A DNA stretch of 64,000 nt from Bradyrhizobium sp. 139 (GTDB lineage Bacteria; Pseudomonadota; Alphaproteobacteria; Rhizobiales; Xanthobacteraceae). Every line of letters starts with the position of its first letter. Positions within the stretch are counted from its first letter, which is position 1. The stretch is from positions 1 to 64,000 of the forward strand of contig NZ_JADPKS010000051.1 in NCBI RefSeq assembly GCF_023074175.1, read 5' to 3'. The notes under the pieces were generated by a model. It ran no database searches. It saw nothing but the letters and a program-made list of their open reading frames with translations, and was not told where the DNA came from. Positions 9,718 to 18,672 of the stretch are shown here, one piece after another. The position numbers and the translations under genes are program-made.

Positions 9718-10690
9718 GGTGATGACACCTCACCAAACCGCCTGATGCCAGCGATGTCGTCTCCGGTGCGGTGGTCCGGCAAATGTCGGTCGCCTGCCCG
9801 CAACGCGGATTGAACCGGCAGCCGTCAGGGAAATTCGTGATGGCCGGGACGACGCCCGCGATCTCCTTGAGCCGGTTGCGGCCAACCGCGGCGCGACTGC
9901 CGAGCCGCGGCAGCGAGTCGACAAGACCCTGGGTATAGGGGTGCGAGGGCGCGCGGAAAATTTCGGCCGAGCCGCGCTCCTCGACAATGCGGCCGGCATA
10001 CATGACGGCAACGCGGCGGCAGACATTGGCGACCAGGCCGAGATCGTGGGTGATCATCAAGATCGCCGTTCCTCGCTCGGCGCACAGATTCCGCATCAGC
10101 TCGATGATTTCGGCTTGCACGGTCACGTCGAGTGCCGTGGTCGGCTCGTCGGCGATCAGCAGGTCCGGACCGCATGCGAGTGCGATGGCGATCATCACAC
10201 GTTGACGCATGCCGCCGGAGAGCTGGTGCGGGTAATCGTTGACGCGCCGCTCCGGCGCGGGGACACGGACGCTGGCCAGCGCCTCGACCGCCAGCCGGTT
10301 GGCCTCTCGCCAGCTCTTGCCCTTGTGCAGCACGAACATCTCGGCGATCTGCCGCCCCACCGGTGAGACAGGGTTCAGTGCCGTCATTGGCTCCTGGAAG
10401 ATCATGGCGATGCGATTGCCGCGCAGCTCCCGCTGTTTGGCCGCTGAAAGGTGCTGGATCTGCCGCCCCTCAAATCGAATGACGCCGCCGCCGACCGACA
10501 ACGGCTGTCGCAACAGGCCAATCAAAGCGAGAGCCGTAATGCTCTTGCCGCAGCCGGATTCACCGACCAGGCCGAACGTCTCGCCACGATCGATGCGGAA
10601 CGACACGCCCTCCACGGCGGGAACCTTGCGGGATCCATGGTTGAGATCGATGCGCAAATCCTCGACTTCGATCAGCGGCGAGCCGGTCAT
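9710..10690 (-). CDS. Oligopeptide-type ABC transporter ATPase (DppD/OppD-like)
   Basis: A 326-aa partner ATPase with GESGCGKSI (Walker A, Ser/Ile at the end), [15 protein letters not shown] and [15 protein letters not shown]. The C-terminal Cys-containing oligo_HPY region is [14 protein letters not shown]. The frame is open far upstream, but those residues are the antisense-like tail of the permease. The Met at 10690 begins the typical N-terminus [13 protein letters not shown] and overlaps the permease gene end by 4 bp (ATGA). It pairs with the 8680 ATPase to drive the permeases. Confidence 0.92.
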
Positions 10691-11508
10691 GTCCGTCGGC
10701 TCCGCGATTGTGGATCGAGAATGTCGCGCAGGCCGTCGCCGAGCAGGTTGAGGCCGAGCACCGTCAGGAAGATGGCAAGGCCTGGAAAAACCGAGAGCCA
10801 CGGCGCCGTCGTGATCTGGTCGCGGGCTTCCGACAACATGCTGCCCCAGCTTGGAAACGGCGGGCGGACGCCGAGGCCGAGGAACGAAAGCGCGGCTTCG
10901 GACAAGACCGCGCTGCCCATGCCCAGCGTGCCGATAACGACGATGGGTCCGAGCATGTTAGGCAGCAGCTGCGTGATCATGATCCGCAAGTCACCGTAGC
11001 CGAGCACGGTTGCGGCCTGCACATAGCCCTGGCTCCGAAGCGACAGCGCCGAGGCCCGAGCGATCCGACACGTGAAGGACCAGTTGGTCAACCCGAGTGC
11101 GATGAGCAGGCTGGTCAGGCCGGGGCCAAGCACCGCCATGATGGCAAGCGCGAAAATCAGGGATGGGATTGCGAGCATGAGATTGGTCAGGCCATTGACG
11201 ACATCGTCCCACCAGCCGCCCCAATAGCCGGCGCTCAGGCCCAGGGCCACGCCGATGACGCTGTTGATCAGCTGCGAGACGATGCCGACCGTCAGCGAGA
11301 TGCGCGCGCCGTAGACGACGCGGGAATAGATGTCGCGGCCCTGCCCGTCGGTCCCGAACCACCAGGTCCAGCTCGGCGCCTCTTCCGCATTCATCAGGTT
11401 GGCGTCCAGGACGGGATCCGTGTGCGCCAGCCAGGGCGCGAGCAGGCCGACCAGGATGGCAAGCGCAAACAAGGCGCCACCCATGACGAGATTGGCACGG
11501 AGCTTCAT
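10687..11508 (-). CDS. Oligopeptide-type ABC transporter permease (DppC-like)
   Basis: A 273-aa inner-membrane permease of the DppC class. It has an N-terminal helix, the family segment WFGTDGQGRDIYSRVVYGAR, five further hydrophobic segments, and the EAA loop ending in EAALSFLGLGVRPPFPSWGSM. I place the start at 11508 (MKLRANLVMG), which overlaps the stop of the upstream permease by 4 bp. The long open frame further upstream is a shadow of that gene. Confidence 0.9.
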   Translation of the reverse strand: MKLRANLVMGGALFALAILVGLLAPWLAHTDPVLDANLMNAEEAPSWTWWFGTDGQGRDIYSRVVYGARISLTVGIVSQLINSVIGVALGLSAGYWGGWWDDVVNGLTNLMLAIPSLIFALAIMAVLGPGLTSLLIALGLTNWSFTCRIARASALSLRSQGYVQAATVLGYGDLRIMITQLLPNMLGPIVVIGTLGMGSAVLSEAALSFLGLGVRPPFPSWGSMLSEARDQITTAPWLSVFPGLAIFLTVLGLNLLGDGLRDILDPQSRSRRT

Positions 11509-12428
11509 GCGTATCTGATCCTGGGATCGATCACGCCGTAGAGCACGTCGATCAGCAAGTTGATCGCGAGAAAGAACAGCACCACCATGAGAATGGAGCC
11601 CTGGACGGCCGGAATGTCGCGCTGCAGGACACTGTCGACGAGCAGCGAGCCGATGCCTGGCCACGAGAACAATTTCTCGACGACGACCGCCTGCCCCATC
11701 AACGCGCCGAATTGCAGGCCCATTGTCGTGAGAATCAGGACGAGCGCGTTGCGCATCACGTGCCACTTCACGACCCGAGTCTCGCTCATGCCCTTGGAGC
11801 GCGCCGTGCGGACAAAATCGGCGGTCATGATCTCGAGGACCGCGGCGCGCGTGGTCCGGGCCAGCAGCGCCATCGGCGAGACGCCGAGTGTCACGGCCGG
11901 CAGGATCAGATATTTGCCCCCTCCGTCGCCATAGCCAAAACTCGGCAGCCAGCCGAGTTTCAACGCGAACAGGTACATCAGCAGCAGCCCGAGCCAGAAT
12001 TTGGCCATCGAGAGGCCCGACACCGCCACGACCATCGAGACCGTGTCGACGATACCGCCCGGCCGCAACGCAGCGACGAAACCGAGCGGCACGCCGACCA
12101 CGATCGCGAACGCCATGGCTGCGAATATCAGTTGCAGCGTTGGCCATGTCCGTTTGGCGATCATGGCTGTGACCGGCTCGCGGGTCCGGAACGACGTCCC
12201 GAAATCCCCGGTCGCGAGCTTGGCGATGTAGGCGCTGAAACGGACGTAGACGGGCTCGTCGAGGCCGAGCTGCTTCTTCATGCGCATCTCGACCTGCGGA
12301 TCGGCATCATCGCTCATGGTCGAGGCGATGCTGCCGGGAACGACGCTGAACAGCACAAAGACCAGCAGCACGACAGCGAGCACGGTCGGAACGGTCTGCA
12401 AGAGACGACGGAACAGGAAGGAGAGCAT
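11505..12428 (-). CDS. Oligopeptide-type ABC transporter permease (DppB-like)
   Basis: A 307-aa DppB-class permease with about six membrane segments. It has the N-terminal LFRRLLQTVPTVLAVVLLVF, the DLGTSF-type motif as TGDFGTSFRTREPV, and the EAA loop around ARSKGMSETRVVKWHVMRNA. The ATG at 12428 is used; a GTG at 12434 in the same frame is nearer to a purine-rich site and would add two residues. It follows the binding-protein gene after a 60-bp gap holding a hairpin. Confidence 0.9.
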   Translation of the reverse strand: MLSFLFRRLLQTVPTVLAVVLLVFVLFSVVPGSIASTMSDDADPQVEMRMKKQLGLDEPVYVRFSAYIAKLATGDFGTSFRTREPVTAMIAKRTWPTLQLIFAAMAFAIVVGVPLGFVAALRPGGIVDTVSMVVAVSGLSMAKFWLGLLLMYLFALKLGWLPSFGYGDGGGKYLILPAVTLGVSPMALLARTTRAAVLEIMTADFVRTARSKGMSETRVVKWHVMRNALVLILTTMGLQFGALMGQAVVVEKLFSWPGIGSLLVDSVLQRDIPAVQGSILMVVLFFLAINLLIDVLYGVIDPRIRYA

Positions 12429-12441
12429 CGGCACTTTTCCT

Positions 12442-12474
12442 CTCTCCCTCCATCGCTTGTTGCAATGGAGAGAG
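12442..12474 (-). other. Intercistronic hairpin between binding protein and permease genes
   Basis: The segment ctctccctccat pairs with atggagagag across an 11-base loop with a 2-base bulge. It lies between the stop of the binding-protein gene (12489) and the permease start. Hairpins in this place commonly stabilise the upstream binding-protein message and attenuate the rest. The function is an inference from position only. Confidence 0.3.
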
Positions 12475-12488
12475 CGCGAGAGCGCGTG

Positions 12489-14078
12489 TCACTTCGCGGG
12501 CGAGTTCTCGTCCACCCAGAGGTCTTCGACGTTCTGATGGGTCAGCTCCGTCGCGTTCAACTGTATCCCCTTGAGCCACGGCTGCACGGCCATGACTGCC
12601 TTGTTGTAGTTGAAGAACCAGACCGGCGCCTCTTCATAGAGTAAGGCGTTGGTCTTTTGCAGCAGCTGACCGCGCTTTGCGACGTCGTCGCTCTGCCCGG
12701 CCTCATCGACCAACTTGTCGAACTCGGCATTTTTGAAGTTCATGTAGTTGCAGGCCGATTGCGGCGTCGACGAGTGGAAGCATTTCAGCGCCGCCTGCGG
12801 ATCCGGGCCGGTCGCCTGGGAATAGACGAAGGCCTGGTAGTCGCCGCTGCGAATCACCTCCGCCAGCACCGCGGTCTCGACCTGCTTGACCTTCGCCTTG
12901 ATGCCCACTCTATCGAGCATCGGAATGACGGCCGTAACGATCGGCAGGCCCCAGCTTTCATTCTGGCTGGTGGTCCATTCGAATTCGAATCCTGAGGGAT
13001 AGCCGGCGTCGGCAAGCAGCTGCTTGGCCTTGGCGGGATCGAAGGCGTAGGGCTTCATGGCCTTGTCGTAGGCGGGAGAGGTCAGCGGCAGCCAACTGGT
13101 GGCGCGATAGGCCTTGCCTTTGACCAGCTTGTTGATGATCAGGTCGGTATCGATCGCGTAGTTGATCGCCTGCCGGACGCGCTTGTCCGCGAACGGCTTG
13201 AATGCGGGATTCATCCCCATGTAACGCGTGAAGACCTCGGCGACTTCGACGATGGTGCCCTTGAGGTCGGCGTCGTTCTGATAGGCGACATACTGCGCAG
13301 GTCCCAGCACCGAGGTGTCGATTTCCTTGTTGCGGAAGGCGACATCGCGTGCCGCGGCTTCACCCATGACCGACACGATGACCTTGTCGGCGTAGGGCTT
13401 GCCGGCCTTGTAGAACCGGTCCCACCGCTCCAGAACGATGCGCGATCCCGGCACGTGCTCGACGAATTTGAAGGGTCCAAGACCGATCGGCTTCTGAAGG
13501 TAACTTTCCTTCGCGGCCTCGTCGGCGGGATAGATCGACGTCAGCGCGTTGAAGAAGTAGAAACCCGGGTCGACTTTCTCGGTCAGCTTCATCTCAATAG
13601 TGAAATCGTCGATCTTCTTGAGGCCGGAGATGTCCTTGGCCTGGCCCTTCTCGACCGCGGCCGCCCCCTCGATCACGCGGACAAAGCGCGCGCCGGGATA
13701 GGCCTTGGTGCCGTCCATGATGCGGTTGTAGGACCAGATGATGTCGTCGGCCGTCATCTTGCGGCCGTGGTGGAAATAGGCGTCGTCGCGCAGCTTGAAG
13801 GTGTGGACGAGACCCCCGCCCGAGACCAAATCCTCCTTGGCAAGCTCGAGAACCGGCTTGCCCGCAGCGGAGTCCCAGATGTAGAGCGACCGGTGCAGAG
13901 CCTTGGCGTAGATCTCGTCCTGGGCGCGCTGGGTGGTGTGAATGTCCAGGCTGGTGAAACTCGAGCCATAGGGCGCGGTCATGCGGATGGTTCCGCTCTT
14001 GCGCGGGGTCTGGGCCTCTGCCGTGGCGGCGAGCGTCAGTCCCAAACCAGCAACGATCGCCATCATCCTGAACGTCAT
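12489..14078 (-). CDS. Oligopeptide-type ABC transporter substrate-binding protein (SBP family 5)
   Basis: A 529-aa periplasmic receptor of the DppA/OppA class (SBP_bac_5). A Sec signal covers residues 1 to about 22 and ends TAEAQ. Family motifs follow: RDDAYFHHGRKMTADDIIWSYNRI in the first domain and RVRQAINYAIDTDLI in the second. Family members bind peptides, but also nickel, opines, glycans or other solutes. It begins the transport operon 128 bp downstream of methylthioribose kinase on the same strand, which raises the possibility of a non-peptide ligand. Confidence 0.9.
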   Translation of the reverse strand: MTFRMMAIVAGLGLTLAATAEAQTPRKSGTIRMTAPYGSSFTSLDIHTTQRAQDEIYAKALHRSLYIWDSAAGKPVLELAKEDLVSGGGLVHTFKLRDDAYFHHGRKMTADDIIWSYNRIMDGTKAYPGARFVRVIEGAAAVEKGQAKDISGLKKIDDFTIEMKLTEKVDPGFYFFNALTSIYPADEAAKESYLQKPIGLGPFKFVEHVPGSRIVLERWDRFYKAGKPYADKVIVSVMGEAAARDVAFRNKEIDTSVLGPAQYVAYQNDADLKGTIVEVAEVFTRYMGMNPAFKPFADKRVRQAINYAIDTDLIINKLVKGKAYRATSWLPLTSPAYDKAMKPYAFDPAKAKQLLADAGYPSGFEFEWTTSQNESWGLPIVTAVIPMLDRVGIKAKVKQVETAVLAEVIRSGDYQAFVYSQATGPDPQAALKCFHSSTPQSACNYMNFKNAEFDKLVDEAGQSDDVAKRGQLLQKTNALLYEEAPVWFFNYNKAVMAVQPWLKGIQLNATELTHQNVEDLWVDENSPAK

Positions 14079-14206
14079 GTTTCCTCCGACAATGCAGGCG
14101 TGCTCCGATCAGCGAGTTGATCATTCGCAGCATGTCGAGCGCAAGCTCCTTGAGGGGGCGTATGCGAATGTAGCGCTCGCGAGCTCCCGATTTGTGAGTC
14201 CGCGCC

Positions 14207-15499
14207 CTAGCCGGTCGCAAACTCCGGCTGCCAGTCGCGCAATTTTTGCGCCGCAGCGGCAACATCGGCGATCGCTGGAAACGCCCACGTCTGCACCATC
14301 ATAGCCCTCGCCAGCCGCACGGCGCGGGCCTCGCTGATCGCCCGTCTGCGCGGATCCTCGATCAGCTCGAAATCGATATTGTGCGCGAGGCCGAAGATGC
14401 GGCGGATGGTCTTTGCGGCGGCAAAGCCGACCGTGTCGGCGAACAGACGCTGCATGTAGGCCTGCCGCTCGGCTTCCAGGCGTACCGCGCCCTTCTCGCC
14501 GGCGAAGAGCGAGACCGGATAGGCGTCGCCGGCGGCGCCCGCGCGCCAGAGCTCGAGGAATTTTCGCGCGAACTCGCTCCAGACCTGCTCCACCGTCTCC
14601 AGCACCCAACTCTCGAACGCGATCCGCTCGCCCGGCGCGCGTTCGTGGCCCGCTGACGCAAAATAGGCCATCAGCAAATTGGCCAGCACGGCGCCGACGT
14701 CGAACCCCATCGGGCCGTAGAACGCGAATTCGGGATCGATCACGCGGATCTGGCCCTCCGTCACCATGATCGAGCCGGTGTGGAGATCGCCGTGGAGCAG
14801 CGCCTCCGGGCTTGCCATGAACTTCAGCTTCAGCCGGGAGATCGCAACGTGCAACTCCATGTCATCGCGCAATTCAGCAGCCAGAGCATCGAGATAGGGC
14901 ACGGTCCAGCGGTTCTGCTCGGCGATGCGATAGGGATCGGTGAAGATCAGGTCTTCGGTGATCTTGCAGAGCGCATGGTTGCCGGCAAACGCCGCGATGC
15001 CCTCCTTCTTCTCGGCGGCGGAAAGCGCGAGGTCGGAGGTGAAGAACAGCGTCCGCGCCATGAAGGTGGTGATGTCACCGGCGAAGCGCGGGTACTGCGT
15101 GCCGGCGACCATCCCTTTGCGCATGATGATGTGGGGCTCGAGCAGCTCCATCACCGTCAGCGCCAGTGTCTCATTGTGATGCAGCAGGCCCGGCACGAGT
15201 CCGGGGGCGAGCTGGGCCTGCCGGGACAAAGCCAAATGTTCGTAATGGGCCCGCGACAGCGGCAGCGGCCAGCTTTCGCCGACGAGCCGGACATAAGGCA
15301 GTGCCTGTTTCACGGCGACACCGCCGCGGCCGCCCTTGACGATGAAGACGAGATTGAGATTGCCGTCGCCGACTTCGGTGATCTCCCAGGCGGCGGGCTC
15401 GCCGCCAAGGAGCGCCTTGAGGTCCGGAACGCCTGCGAGATAGTCCCGCAGGACCGCCTCATGCAGAATCCGGTAGTCTTCCGCCTTCCCCTCGGTCAT
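14207..15499 (-). CDS. mtnK: S-methyl-5-thioribose kinase
   Basis: A 430-aa kinase of the MtnK branch of the aminoglycoside-phosphotransferase fold. It phosphorylates methylthioribose to methylthioribose-1-phosphate in methionine salvage. Visible landmarks are GDGNLNLVFIVKG with VAVKQALPYVR (nucleotide loop and Lys), the catalytic LLHGDLHTGSIMV, and the metal-binding VIDPEFAFYGPMGFDVG. The Met at 15499 begins the typical N-terminus; the open frame further upstream belongs to the antisense region of the next gene. The usual partner mtnA is not in the window. Its downstream neighbours are the 12489-8680 importer genes. Confidence 0.9.
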   Translation of the reverse strand: MTEGKAEDYRILHEAVLRDYLAGVPDLKALLGGEPAAWEITEVGDGNLNLVFIVKGGRGGVAVKQALPYVRLVGESWPLPLSRAHYEHLALSRQAQLAPGLVPGLLHHNETLALTVMELLEPHIIMRKGMVAGTQYPRFAGDITTFMARTLFFTSDLALSAAEKKEGIAAFAGNHALCKITEDLIFTDPYRIAEQNRWTVPYLDALAAELRDDMELHVAISRLKLKFMASPEALLHGDLHTGSIMVTEGQIRVIDPEFAFYGPMGFDVGAVLANLLMAYFASAGHERAPGERIAFESWVLETVEQVWSEFARKFLELWRAGAAGDAYPVSLFAGEKGAVRLEAERQAYMQRLFADTVGFAAAKTIRRIFGLAHNIDFELIEDPRRRAISEARAVRLARAMMVQTWAFPAIADVAAAAQKLRDWQPEFATG

Positions 15500-15534
15500 G
15501 ACGATCCCATCCCATGCCTGGCATGGCCGGATCG

Positions 15535-15882
15535 CTACTCCCGCTCCAGGAAGCTCGAGCCGATCTCGGCCTTTCTTTTGATCGGATCGTAATCGCAATA
15601 GACGCTGTCCGCCACCAGCGTGTAGCTGGCGCTCACGGTGTATTTGTCTGTTTTGACCGAGTTCAGCCCGATGACCGAGGTGCTCTTGCCGCCGTTCCAT
15701 TTGAACGGCGTCGAGCTCTTTGCTTGCTCGCAGGCCATCACGGCTTCATTGAAGACGTAGCCCTCGACGAACGCCTTCAGCGTCCGGACCTGCACGGCCA
15801 TCTTCCACTCCAAATAGCCAATGCCGCCAAGGCCGGCGACGATCAGCACCAGAAGCGCGATGACCATCCTCTGAAAAGTCAT
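15535..15882 (-). CDS. Small membrane-anchored protein of unknown function
   Basis: A 115-aa protein I do not recognise. It has one N-terminal hydrophobic segment (residues about 5-25, MVIALLVLIVAGLGGIGYL) without a clear cleavage site, then a hydrophilic domain with two Cys and a conserved-looking YTLVADSVYCDYDP. The start at 15882 has a G-rich ribosome site (ggggggaac); the frame extends 19 codons upstream without support. It lies 35 bp upstream of mtnK on the same strand and may share its transcript. The likely location is the inner membrane with a periplasmic domain. Confidence 0.6.
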   Translation of the reverse strand: MTFQRMVIALLVLIVAGLGGIGYLEWKMAVQVRTLKAFVEGYVFNEAVMACEQAKSSTPFKWNGGKSTSVIGLNSVKTDKYTVSASYTLVADSVYCDYDPIKRKAEIGSSFLERE

Positions 15883-15957
15883 TCGTTCCCCCCAACAACG
15901 ACGCAGACAAAATTCTAAGCAAGTGACGAGACTAAACAAGGTCTGCCGAGGTGCTAC

Positions 15958-16256
15958 ACCTCTCCCGAAGGGCTAAGGCGTGCACACATCTTTCGGCCGT
16001 TGGTCAGCATCAATAGAAAGCGCAAGTCTTTTCAATGATAGCTGACCGACCGCTCTTTGGGCGGTTCCGAAACCTGGGGTCATCTAAGTCCCTGTATTAG
16101 ATTCCGTTTTTGAGATGTGTGCATGCCTTAGCCCGAAGGGAGAGGTCGGATCGCATCGAAAGATGCGATCCGGGTGAGGGGTTACAGTCTCACCGCCTAC
16201 TGCGGCCCCTCACCCGGATTGCTGCGCAATCCGACCTCTCCCCTCCGGGGAGAGGT
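15958..16256. repeat. Nested palindromic repeat element filling a 378-bp gap
   Basis: The gap between the small membrane protein and the DUF1467 gene is built of inverted repeats. A 34-bp arm at 15958-15991 is repeated inverted at 16113-16146 with few mismatches. Next comes an 11-bp perfect stem with GAAA loop (16147-16157/16162-16172). A ggtgagggg/cccctcacc pair follows, then cggattg/caatccg, and finally a 10-bp stem acctctcccc/ggggagaggt (16234-16243/16247-16256). The last hairpin could also terminate transcription. The shape fits a dispersed REP- or MITE-like unit; no protein is encoded. Confidence 0.7.
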
Positions 16257-16260
16257 GAAA

Positions 16261-16536
16261 CTAGAACGGCATTCCCATCAATTTCGACAGGCGTTCGATC
16301 GAGAGATAGCCTGCGTGATAGGCCGCTATGCCGATCCCGTAGATGATCGCCGAGATGATCGTGGTCCAGATCAGCTTGCCTCGCATCCGCGTCAGGATCG
16401 GCGCGCCGGGATCGGTGCCTGGCGCGCCCACGCCGTCCTCGTGCTGGCTACGCACACCGAACGGCAGCGTCAGAAACAGCGCGACCCACCAGATGACGAA
16501 GTAGATCGCAACCGCGGTCGATATCTGGATGGCCAT
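16261..16536 (-). CDS. DUF1467 family membrane protein
   Basis: A 91-aa protein with two hydrophobic segments (about residues 8-26 and 55-75) and the family signature YFVIWWVALFLTLPFGVRSQ. DUF1467 proteins are found in alphaproteobacteria and have no assigned role. It lies 9 bp after methylmalonyl-CoA epimerase, which is its usual neighbour, and ends the long leftward run that starts with nuoA. Confidence 0.85.
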   Translation of the reverse strand: MAIQISTAVAIYFVIWWVALFLTLPFGVRSQHEDGVGAPGTDPGAPILTRMRGKLIWTTIISAIIYGIGIAAYHAGYLSIERLSKLMGMPF

Positions 16537-16545
16537 GGGGCGGCC

Positions 16546-16950
16546 CTATGCCTGCTCGATTTCGACCAGCGCGCCGGAAAAATCTTTCGGGTGCAGGAAC
16601 AGCACCGGCTTGCCGTGGGCACCGATCTTCGGCACGCCGTCGCCGAGCACCCGGGCGCCCTCCCTCACCAGCGTGTCGCGCGAAGCGATGATGTCGACCA
16701 CCTCGTAGCAGACATGGTGGATGCCGCCGTCGGCATTGCGCTCGAGGAACTTTGCGATCGGCGAGGCCTCGCCGAGCGGCTCGATGAACTCGATCTTGGT
16801 ATTGGGCAGCGTCGCGAACACGGTGGTGACGCCATGCTCGGGCAGCGCCACGGCCTCCGAGATCTGCGCCCCGAACGCCGCGCCGTAGATCTTGGCGGCC
16901 TTGACGGCGTCCTTGGTCGCGATCGCGACGTGATTGAGCCGGCCCAGCAT
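16546..16950 (-). CDS. mce: Methylmalonyl-CoA epimerase
   Basis: A 134-aa vicinal-oxygen-chelate (glyoxalase-fold) protein that interconverts (2R)- and (2S)-methylmalonyl-CoA in propionyl-CoA metabolism. It begins LGRLNHVAIATKDAVKAAKIY, where His7 is the first metal ligand. IHHVCYEV supplies the second His and the C-terminal GALVEIEQA the last Glu. Length matches the family (about 134 aa). It lies between RNase J and DUF1467, a conserved alphaproteobacterial arrangement. Confidence 0.9.
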   Translation of the reverse strand: MLGRLNHVAIATKDAVKAAKIYGAAFGAQISEAVALPEHGVTTVFATLPNTKIEFIEPLGEASPIAKFLERNADGGIHHVCYEVVDIIASRDTLVREGARVLGDGVPKIGAHGKPVLFLHPKDFSGALVEIEQA

Positions 16951-16965
16951 GGTTCTCTCCCCTGG

Positions 16966-16990
16966 AGCATGATCCGTTTCCGACCATGCT
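16966..16990. repeat. Short palindrome of the GCATGATCCG type
   Basis: The arms AGCATG and CATGCT enclose GATCCGTTTCCGAC between the mce and rnj genes. The start agcatgatccg matches the dispersed palindrome seen at 24562-24606 in the nuo operon, so this looks like a shortened copy. Confidence 0.45.
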
Positions 16991-16998
16991 TGAACGAT

Positions 16999-18672
16999 TT
17001 AGACTGTCAGGACATGTACCAGACAGAGGGGCTTTTTACCCCAATGTTCGTTGATGACGGCCCGCACCGCGCGTCGCACCGACTCGGCCAGCGCATCCGC
17101 ATCGCGGCGGCGCGCCTTCGGCAGGCCCTCGATCGTGGAGACCACGGCGTCGAAGACGAGATCGTCGAAGGGCTCGCCGGCCCTGTTTTTCTCGGGAATG
17201 CCGACGAGATCGACCTCGGGATCATCGACCAGATCGCCCTGCTCTGTCATCGCCACCGCGACGAAGGCGCAGCCGGAGAAGGCCATGCGGCGGCGCTCGA
17301 TCACGGCGCGCGATTTGGAGTCCTCCAGAATCGTGCCGTCCTTGTAGAGACGACCCGAAGGCACCTGGCCGACGACGCCGGGATCGCCGGGGCCGAGCTT
17401 GACCAGATCACCGTTGCGAACGACCAGGACGCGCGGCACGCCGGCGGCGCGCGCGAGCTTGGCGTGCTCGTGCAGATGCAGGGCCTCGCCATGGACGGGA
17501 ATCAGAAGCTGCGGCTTTACCCAGGAGATCATGTCGCGCAATTCGTCGCGGCGGGGATGGCCGGAGACGTGGACCAGATGGTCGCGGTCGGTGATGATTT
17601 CCACGCCCTGAAGCACCAGATTGTTCATGATCGAGCCGACGGCCTTCTCGTTGCCCGGGATGGTGCGCGAGGAGAAGATCACGCTGTCGCCGCGGTTGAG
17701 CGTGATCTCGGGATGGTCGTCGTTGGCGATGCGCGCCAGCGCGGCGCGCGGCTCGCCCTGGCTGCCGGTGCACAGCGCCAGCACCTTGTCCTGCGGAAGG
17801 TGGCCGTAGATCTCGGGCGAACGGAAATTCTGCACGCCATCGAGATAACCGGTCTCGCGCGCGACCTGCACCACGCGCTCCATGGCACGGCCGACCACGA
17901 CCACCTCGCGGTCGGAGGCCTTGGCCGCGGCGGCGACGGCCTTGATGCGCGCGACGTTGGAGGCGAAGGTCGTCACCGCGACGCGCCCCTTGGCGGCCTT
18001 GACCAGGTCGATGATGGTTCGCGCGACCTCGGCCTCGGAGGGTGAGCGGCCGTCACGCACTGCGTTGGTGGAATCGCCGATCAGGGCGAGCACGCCCGCC
18101 TCGCCCAGTTCGCGCAGCCGCTTCTCGTCGGTCGGCCTCCCCAAGGTCGGGGTCGGGTCGATCTTCCAGTCGCCGGTGTGCAGCACCGTGCCGGCTGTGG
18201 TGTGGATCGCCAGCGCGTGCGCTTCCGGGATCGAATGCGCGACGGGAATGAACTCGACGTTGAACGGGCCGATATCGACGCGCCCGCCTGACGGCACCAC
18301 CGTCACCGGGATCTTCGGCGCATTGCGCTCGGCGGCGCATTTGGCCTCGAACAGTGCGGCGCTGAACTGGGTCGCATAGATCGGGCATTTCAGCTTCGGC
18401 CAGAGATCGATGATGGCGCCGAAATGGTCCTCATGGGCATGGGTCAGCACCAGGCCCATCAGGTTCTTGCGTTCCTTCTCCAGGAAGCTGATGTCGGGCA
18501 TGATCAGGTCGATGCCCGGCAGATGCTCCTCGTCGCCGAAGGAGACGCCGAGATCGACCGCGAGCCAGGCGCGCTGCTGGCGATTGCCGAGGCCGTAAAT
18601 CGACAGGTTCATGCCGATCTCGCCGACGCCGCCGAGCGGCGCAAAGACCAGTTCGTCAGGTTTCGCCATCAC
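16999..18672 (-). CDS. rnj: Ribonuclease J
   Basis: A 557-aa metallo-beta-lactamase/beta-CASP RNase with 5'-exonuclease and endonuclease activity in RNA decay and rRNA maturation. It shows the zinc-binding HAHEDH (residues 78-83). LLIPVHGEALHLHEH represents the beta-CASP region. Length fits the alphaproteobacterial type (about 555 aa). The start overlaps the stop of birA by 4 bp (ATGA), so the two are translationally coupled. Alphaproteobacteria commonly carry this gene just after nuoN-birA. Confidence 0.95.
   Translation of the reverse strand: MMAKPDELVFAPLGGVGEIGMNLSIYGLGNRQQRAWLAVDLGVSFGDEEHLPGIDLIMPDISFLEKERKNLMGLVLTHAHEDHFGAIIDLWPKLKCPIYATQFSAALFEAKCAAERNAPKIPVTVVPSGGRVDIGPFNVEFIPVAHSIPEAHALAIHTTAGTVLHTGDWKIDPTPTLGRPTDEKRLRELGEAGVLALIGDSTNAVRDGRSPSEAEVARTIIDLVKAAKGRVAVTTFASNVARIKAVAAAAKASDREVVVVGRAMERVVQVARETGYLDGVQNFRSPEIYGHLPQDKVLALCTGSQGEPRAALARIANDDHPEITLNRGDSVIFSSRTIPGNEKAVGSIMNNLVLQGVEIITDRDHLVHVSGHPRRDELRDMISWVKPQLLIPVHGEALHLHEHAKLARAAGVPRVLVVRNGDLVKLGPGDPGVVGQVPSGRLYKDGTILEDSKSRAVIERRRMAFSGCAFVAVAMTEQGDLVDDPEVDLVGIPEKNRAGEPFDDLVFDAVVSTIEGLPKARRRDADALAESVRRAVRAVINEHWGKKPLCLVHVLTV

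Noticed and set aside
11712-12644. A 310-codon plus-strand open frame over the permease genes
   Set aside because: Both permease genes below it have clear membrane and family motifs on the minus strand, so this is a shadow.
15958-16146. The inverted-repeat-bounded stretch as an insertion sequence
   Set aside because: At about 189 bp with no open frame it is too small to be an autonomous element; at most it is a MITE-like or REP-like unit.
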